A DNA stretch of 64,000 nt, taken from contig NW_022985163.1 in the NCBI RefSeq assembly GCF_010093535.1, positions 1,800,305 through 1,864,304 of the forward strand. The letters are read 5' to 3'. The notes under the pieces were generated by a model. The model worked only from the letters and a program-made list of their open reading frames with translations, was not told the origin of the DNA and ran no database searches. The DNA is from Lindgomyces ingoldianus. Its lineage: Eukaryota > Ascomycota > Dothideomycetes > Pleosporales > Lindgomycetaceae. The stretch's first letter is position 1; the number at the start of each line of letters is the position of its first letter. Shown piece by piece: positions 57,123-64,000 of the stretch. The position numbers were made by a program, and so were the translations under genes.

Positions 57123-60100
57123 CACTGCCCCTTCTCCCTAGCAGCGTCCTTGCTGCTCTGCTTACACAACTATGTTAGTAAGAGTTTATTTATAAAGTAA
57201 GCGCCTACCTGCTAAAAGGCATCCTTAACATCTATTTTTCTTATACTAAATAGCTTATTAGTCCTGTTTATCCTATTATTTTTATGTTACTCTTTATTTT
57301 AATTTTTTTTACTAGATAAAAATAAGGCCCTATAGTGCTTACTAATTTTTAAAGTTATCTTATATGTTAACTTTGTCTTTAAATAAATGTGTTAAGTATG
57401 TAAGAAAATATAGTAAATGTAACACTTTTATTTCTAACACTATGTAAGATTAGCTAGAGAAAGAGAGAGAAACACTTCTTTAAAAAGCTAAGGCCTTGCA
57501 GGCCTAGGACTGCGCATTATTAGATAAGAAGTTAGCTTAGGACTAAAAGCAGCTCTATTTACAGAAGAAGATGCTAGGGGCAAGAGATAAAGAGTGTTCT
57601 AGACAAGATTACATTTAAAAATTACTAGATTTATTAGAGGCTTGTTGTGTAAAGTACCTAAAAAAGGACTTTTTTTTCTTAGATAAGATAGAAGCTCTTA
57701 AGGCTAAAGTAAAGAGCTATTCTCCTTCTTAGCTCTTATTAGCTAAGACTTGTCTTTAAAGGCTGCTGCTATCTAGTAATAACATAGCTATTCTTTTTAA
57801 TATAGGTGCCTTATTACCTAGCTAGTTTCTTTTAGATAAGCCTAAAAGTACTTTTATACTAACAGCTGCGCGTTCTGCAAGTTCTTAGCTAGTTTTTATA
57901 TGTTTTTACTAGTAAGCTACTCTTTCTATTTTACTAAAAACTTTTTTTAGTTTTTTTAATTACTAATAATGTGTTTAACTTTATACTCTGTTTCTTTATC
58001 TTTTTATTCCTATATAAATAAGGGGATTTCTTTAAGTGCTTTTTTTTAGTTAGGAGACATAAAACTATAGGTGTATCTTTATGTGTAGGGGAAGCTTAAG
58101 TTTACAGTTATTTTGTTAGGTTTAGAGGACTTTATATAGTCCTATTCTCTTTTCTGCTAGCTTCCTAGAAGGTCTAGGTATCTTAAGGTTCTTAGTATTA
58201 AAGTATATATAGTCTTCTAGATAAATTTCTAGTCCTAGTTATTATAATTTATTTGCGTATTTTTCTATTATTTCCCTACTAATTCTAGCTTCTACTGCTA
58301 ATTTCTTATATATGCGTTATAGATTTATTAGCTAGTCTATTAATTTCTATAAGTTTATAGGTTAGTTTCCTTATAGCGCAAAGTAAAAGTTATATCTAAA
58401 ATTAGCTTTATATAGTGTTTCCTTTATTATAGCTAATTTTACATTATTAATAGCTAACTATGCTATTAAAAGCTATTTTGCCTAGTTATGCTAAGTGTAG
58501 AAAATGTACTTTCTTAAGTATCTTTCTACTTCTGCATTTACTCTTTTAGTCTAGCTATCTGTCTGCAGGTAGTAGGCTGTAGACAGCTTATGTGTTATGC
58601 TAAAGTGCCTTATTACTACTTTCTAAAACCTGCTAGTAAACAGCTTATCTTAGTTAAAAATAATAATCTTAAGGTATCTATATACTAATATTATATTTTG
58701 CTTTAATTTATAAATAAATTTTTTAGCTGTTATTATTTTTTCTAAGGGCTAAGTATATAAATACTTAGTAGTTTTATTAAGTGCTACTGTAATTATATTA
58801 CACATTCTTTTTATTTCTAGTTTTTTAGATAGGGGTAATCTTATAATAAAGTCTATTATAATTATTATTTATAGTAACTTTAGTGCTTTAATTAGTTAAA
58901 GGTATCTATAGGCCTTATGCCTTTATAGGTTATTTTTATTACAGGTGTTATATTCTCTAAGCACCTCTATGCATAGTTGCTTTACCTTTAGTATTTGTTA
59001 TAGTATAGCAGCCCTTAACTTTTTCTAAAGAGTGCTTATTTCTAGATGTCTAAACATTAGAGATTTATAATATTCTTAGATTAAGTTTTTTTATTTTTAC
59101 TTACTTACTATAAGCATGTAGAACTCTTTTATAGGTCTAAGTTTATTATAAATCTATTTTTAATTAGTTTTTTTAAAAAGTGTAAATTTCTTAGTCCCTT
59201 CTTCTTCTTTATTAAAGTAGTCTAGCCTTTAGCTAAGAGTGTTAGCCTGTTAGTTCTATGTTCCTAGAACGTGCTTAATAATATAGTTAAATTATATAAG
59301 TTCTATTGCTTATTTTACATGTATTAGTAATAGCTTTTTTACTATTAAAAACATAACTAAATTTGCATAGTTAGTTATAATGTAAAAGGGTTTTACTATT
59401 CTATGTAGTTCTGTGGCCTATACTCTTACAGCATTTAATATTACCTTTAGCTCTTTATTAGGTATGCTGTAACCTGCTTTAGGCCCTAAAAACTTAGCAG
59501 AATAGTACGCTACTAAGTGCTATTTCTTATCTTCCTGCTTCTAATAGAGCGCAGCTCTGCTAGCTTCTAGAGATGCGTCTGTGTAGATCTTAGTATCTAA
59601 CTGTAGGTTATACATTCTTAGCACTAGCTTAGCTATTATAGCTTGTTTTAGCGCTATAAATGCTTTATTTATTTATAAGGTCTAAACAAATTTTACTATT
59701 ACCTACTCTTTAGTAGTAGTGTTTGTTAATAGTATAGTAATTTTTAAGTAGTCTTTAATTATTTGTCTAACATATCTTAATAGTTCTAGAAATCCCTTAA
59801 CTTTCTTAACTATTATAAGTTCTAGCTAATCTAGTACCTTTTATATTTTAGCTAGATTAATTTTTATTTCTTTACTATTAATTATAAATTTTAAGTATTT
59901 TATCTTAGTAATATAAAATTTGTATTTAAAAAGCTGTAGGTAGAGTCTATACTTTCTAAGCTGTTCTAAGACTTTTTGTACTTTTTGTATGTAGTCTTCT
60001 AGGGTATCTTTTAAATAGATAAGGACATTATCTAGATATACTAGAGTAAAGACATTAAGATATAAATTAAGAGCTATATTAATAATTTACTAAAATGTTG

Positions 60101-63100
60101 CTAAAGCGTTTATTAGGCTAAATAGCATTACTAGTAACTTATAAAGTCCTTATAGGGTCCTAAACACTGTAAGCTACTTATCTTCTTTTTTTATCTTTAT
60201 TTTATTAAATTTATCTTATATGTTAAATTTTATAAAGTAATAAGTTCCTTTTAGTTAGTTTATAATATCTTATATAATTAGTAAAAGAAACTAATTTTAA
60301 ATTATGTTGTTATTTAGAGTCTTATAGTCCTAATAAACTTAGATCTTTTTTTTTTTTTTAGTAAAAACTATAGCTAAAGCTACAGAGCTATAGCTTTTTT
60401 AGATATAGCTTTATGCTAGCATCCTATTAACATATTCTTACAAGGCCTTTTTTTATGTCTTTATTAGAGGGCAAAGCTTATAAGTTTTTAAATTATAATC
60501 TTTTATTAAGTTAATAGTGTAATTCTAAAGTTAGTGTAGTAGTAGCTTTTCTAGATCTTCTAGTGTTTTAAACATGTCTTTATAATCTTTATACTTAGCT
60601 AAAATGCTACTTTTTTCTTAAATTTAAAAGACACTAATTTATTTTACATTCTTATTAGCTCTAATTTCTTTATAAAAGACTTTTTTAAGTTTTTCTTTTA
60701 TTATTCTTATTACCTAGGCTTTTAGCTTTTAGTAAGGGAATTTCTAAAGCTTTCTTTTCTTAGGGTAATAACTGCTACCCTGTTTTACTTATTTATAGAC
60801 TAGGTATTAGTTATTATAGCATGCTAACTAGGTTATATGTGCATAGTTGTCTAGAGTTTCTATAGTTATAGTTCTCTAGTTAATTGCAGAGTTATATGTT
60901 TTAAGCTAGTTATAGCCTAAAATTACATTATACTTGCCTTCTAGCAGGAGTATATTTATAGACCTCTAGTCTTTTATGTTTAATGTTTTAAAGTCTTTTT
61001 TATATATTTCTAAGTTAATCTATTCTTTACTATATTTAATTAATAATGCATTAGTAAGAGTTACCTTAAACAAGTTTCTTTTTATATAGAATAGTATACC
61101 TTGTTTATCTACCTAATTCTTATCTATTATAGTAAAAGTGCATCTGCTGTCTATAAGGGCTAGTCTAGGCTATCCTTTATATATAAAGGTAGTTGTTAGG
61201 CTATATTCTACCTCTTATCTAACTGTAATTATTGCTAATATATTATACTAAACTTCTTTATCTAAAAGGGGGTAAAAGTTAATGTTTTATAAGTTATTAT
61301 TAAACTTATTCTTCTTTTCTTTATAAATTTAATGCTTTTAGTTATAGTAGTTAGCTGCTTTACATTTATAATCTTTAACTAAGTAGTAAGATGTTAAATA
61401 GTCTTCTTTTCTTACTACTTTTTACTAAACGTAGTAGAACCTGCAGTTGTTTTATTTATTACATGCTACTTATCCTTCTTATTTATATAAAAGGGCAGTT
61501 TAGCAGGTGTAACAGTTTATAGTTTTGCAGGCTAAGGCTGTTCCTTACTATAGGCATTTATTATAGTTCTTTTCCTATGTAGGCTACTAGCCTGTTTAGT
61601 GCTTATTATCCTAATGTTTTATATAATAACACTGTGTACATTAGTACTAGGGGTATAGACAATTGTTAGGTCTATGTAACATGTTAAAAGGGCTCTCTTA
61701 AGTCTACTAAGGGTATTCCTGCGTTTGTACTATTTAAATAGGGTGTCCTTTTTATTAGCAGTTGTTAGTGCTATAGGTTCTATTTCTATAGAGTGCGCAC
61801 TAGCTGCAACTTTATTACATTACTAAAGCCTTTCTGCTAATTACTAGACTTAGGAGTAGTGTCTTAGGCTTTCTAGGTACTAGCCTTAGGACTTTAAACC
61901 TAGCAGGTCTGCCTAGTCCTTCTAGTTTCTAGTTTTAGACTTTTATAAAGAACTACTATTGCTTTTTTTTATTTATAATGTTATATTTAACTTTAGCTAT
62001 TTACTATATAATGTTAAACATAAGGTAGTTGTTACTAATATTTCTTTAGTAGAGCATTACTATGTAATAACTTAAGTAGTTATGTTATAAACTGCACTTC
62101 TAGCATTTACATTTCTAAAACTGTTAGAAAAGCTCTCTTACTAAAGTACTAGGGGTCTAGTCTTAAAGGGGGAATTATTTTTCTTCTTTTTAAACATTTA
62201 TAATATATCTTTAGATCTAAGTTTTTTCTTTATATTTTTTAAAGATTATAAGGTCTTATAACACTATGTTTAATTTACTAAAGTTTTAAATAACTACTTT
62301 CTAATACGCTTTAAAACAGTTATTTAAAGAGTAGTTTTTTTTATATTACTAGTAAAGTCTATTATTTAATCTTTTTAATATTTTCTTGTCTGTAAGGCTA
62401 GATTTAGCAGTAATAGCTTTTATTATTATAGTAGCATTTTTATTCTCCCCCTTTTAAAAGTTTAGGTAATTTTAGCAAAAATGTCCTACTTTTCTATAGT
62501 TTAGGCAGGCCTTGTCCTTTAGCTACTTTTATTATTTTTTTGTTAAAGGCAGCTTATTGCGTTCTAAAACTTAGCTCTTCTTAAAAGAAAGGCTCTATGT
62601 ATGCTTTATATAACTAAGGTCTATTAGTTTTTTATTATATTATAAAGGTTTTTTCTTTTTAAAAATAAACTCTAGTCTTTAAAAAGTTTCTTTTTATTTT
62701 TTTTATTTTTTACACTTCTTATAATAGTTGTTATAAGTTGTTACTTACATAATAAAGTTTTTAAAAGTAGTTAGCTTATTACTATATATAAACTTATTTT
62801 TTACTATTTTACTTAGTTTGTTATAAAACATGCAGTAAAGAGCTTTTTAGTCTATCTATCTATAGATAGCTAGTTATTCTCTAAAGCGTGCTGCATAGTT
62901 CTAGACTAAGCTAGTTTCTTATTTTATAGTGTTTAACTTATTAGCTGCAATTTTTTTTATTAAAAGTTTTATAAATAGCTGTTAAGGCTTCTTTAAAGTT
63001 TTTAATGCTACTAAATATTGTTTTTGTTTTAGAAGTAAGTGCTTTACTATTTACTCTAAAGTTTATTTAATTATCTGTGTAGGGTTAGAACTAGATTATA

Positions 63101-63627
63101 GAAAAGCCTTCTAGGTATAGTTCTATCTAGGATATTATTTCTATGTTAGTCTAAAATGCTTCTTTATTATATTACATATAAAGGTAACATCTTATAAAGA
63201 ATAGTTAAAAGTCCTTTAATAATTCTTTAAAAAGCTTTAAAAAGGCTAATCTTAAAGTCTTTTTAGCTATAATGCTTACTTTTTTAGTTAAGATGTTCTA
63301 AATTTTTGCTAGCTCTACTTATAGTTTATGTATTTAATAGGCTTAGTTAGTAGCTTTTTAAAGACCTAAGAGTCTAAAGGGTATTTATAATTTTATTGCT
63401 TTTTAGTAGAGGTTAGTAATCTTTTATTTAAGTTTTAGTAGCTTACTAACTTTATTACTAATCTACTAAAGTTCCTTAATATTATCCTAGATTAAATTAA
63501 TCTATTCTGCTAGAACAGCTTTACTTTAGGTAGGAACTTCTGTAGATTTTAATAGCGCAGTATAGGCTATGTTAGAATCTAAGTTATGTTAAAAGGTATC
63601 TATACTTTTTAAAGGGGTAGTGTTTAA

Positions 63628-64000
63628 TGTTATAATCTTTGCTTTAAAAAAGCACTTAGGTCTAATAATATTCCTAGGGGAAAGTAGAACAGGTGGTAGG
63701 GGCTAACTAGTAGGGTGTACAGTCCTACATACAGGCTAATAGGCTATTAGAGGGGAGTAAAGTGACTAGATTATAGTTTGCCCTTAATGCAGTAGTAGGG
63801 AGGCTAGGTTAAACAGTCCTGTTAGATAAAGTTAGAGGTATATATAGTATAAGATATATAATTAGTATTGCAGCTCTTTAAAAAGCTAAATGCTACTTAG
63901 TCTATGTAGAAGATAAACTAAATGTTAAACACACCCCTTAAAGGTTGTTTAATGTAGGAACTATATACATGTGCTAGGGGTGCTAAGGGGAGCTAGTAGG
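63628..64000 (-). repeat. 5' LTR of the window-end Gypsy, truncated by window
   Basis: TGTTATAATCTTTGC onward, matching 56530-56905 with many C-to-T and G-to-A differences. Confidence 0.85.

Larger units (their letters stand above)
56530..64000 (-). mobile_element. Ty3/Gypsy element, continues beyond window
   Basis: 3' LTR on the left (56530-57122) with a minus-strand purine tract (GGGAGAAGGGGCAG) just inside it, and the 5' LTR starting at 63628 and running off the end. Minus-strand pol is readable through stops. A Gag zinc knuckle (C.NYRKVGHFC.NY, middle Cys and last Cys now Tyr) lies near 62470-62520, RT box YLDNVLIY near 60016-60045, RNase H IYTDASLEASRAAL near 59550-59600, and integrase STAYYLQTDS.TKRVNAEVERYLRKY near 58510-58590. 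Heavily RIP-mutated in the interior. Confidence 0.85.

Overview
The window looks like one scaffold piece from a filamentous ascomycete (Pezizomycotina, plausibly a dothideomycete). Three things suggest this: short GT..AG introns of 50-61 bp, a fungal-type Fcy2-like permease, and pervasive repeat-induced point mutation (RIP). CpA has been turned into TpA on both strands, so nearly every transposon reading frame carries TAG/TAA where CAG/CAA (or TGG) once stood. Only two short islands have ordinary composition and look like host sequence: about 13.2-16.1 kb and about 19.7-22.2 kb. Everything else is layered transposon debris.

Left part (1-13.1 kb): the end of a Copia LTR; a RIP-destroyed Ty3/Gypsy chromovirus running rightward with its 3' LTR at 6450-6739; a truncated Copia element with 3' LTR at about 9366; a solo LTR with a perfect target-site duplication (TSD) at 10424-10712; and fragments of a pogo/Fot1-like DNA transposon. 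Island 1 holds an intact alpha/beta-hydrolase gene (minus) and, divergent from it, a broken aminoglycoside-phosphotransferase-like gene. Its 3' end, next to repeats, carries RIP-type stops. Between the islands sit a solo LTR (16403-16576), a full-length 1,866-bp pogo-like element (16920-18785) and a fold-back fragment. Island 2 holds a three-exon purine-cytosine permease gene of the NCS1 family (minus).

Middle part (22.2-32.1 kb): pogo-like relics and a nested structure at 24978-30026. A 1.1-kb fold-back element was invaded by a solo LTR, by another pogo-like transposon and by a second copy of itself. That second copy was invaded by two solo LTRs, one of which holds a third. Most insertions keep an exact TA or 5-bp TSD. 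A Helitron-like relic follows. From 32108 to 46461 lies a Copia element whose reverse-transcriptase region is split by a young 8.6-kb Ty3/Gypsy chromovirus (36326-44944, TSD TTTAC). This Gypsy carries an unusual spliced-looking antisense ORF between integrase and its 3' LTR.

Right part (46.5-64 kb): two related pogo-like subfamilies nested in each other and in a second, minus-strand copy of the left-hand Gypsy family; more solo LTRs; and a further minus-strand Gypsy element (56530 to beyond the window end). The only genes likely to work for the host are the hydrolase and the permease. The rest records successive invasions, each hit by RIP to a different extent. No CRISPR, rRNA or convincing tRNA was seen. 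Coordinates of TSD-bounded elements were read base by base. Limits given as approximate are estimates, and all family assignments are by eye.
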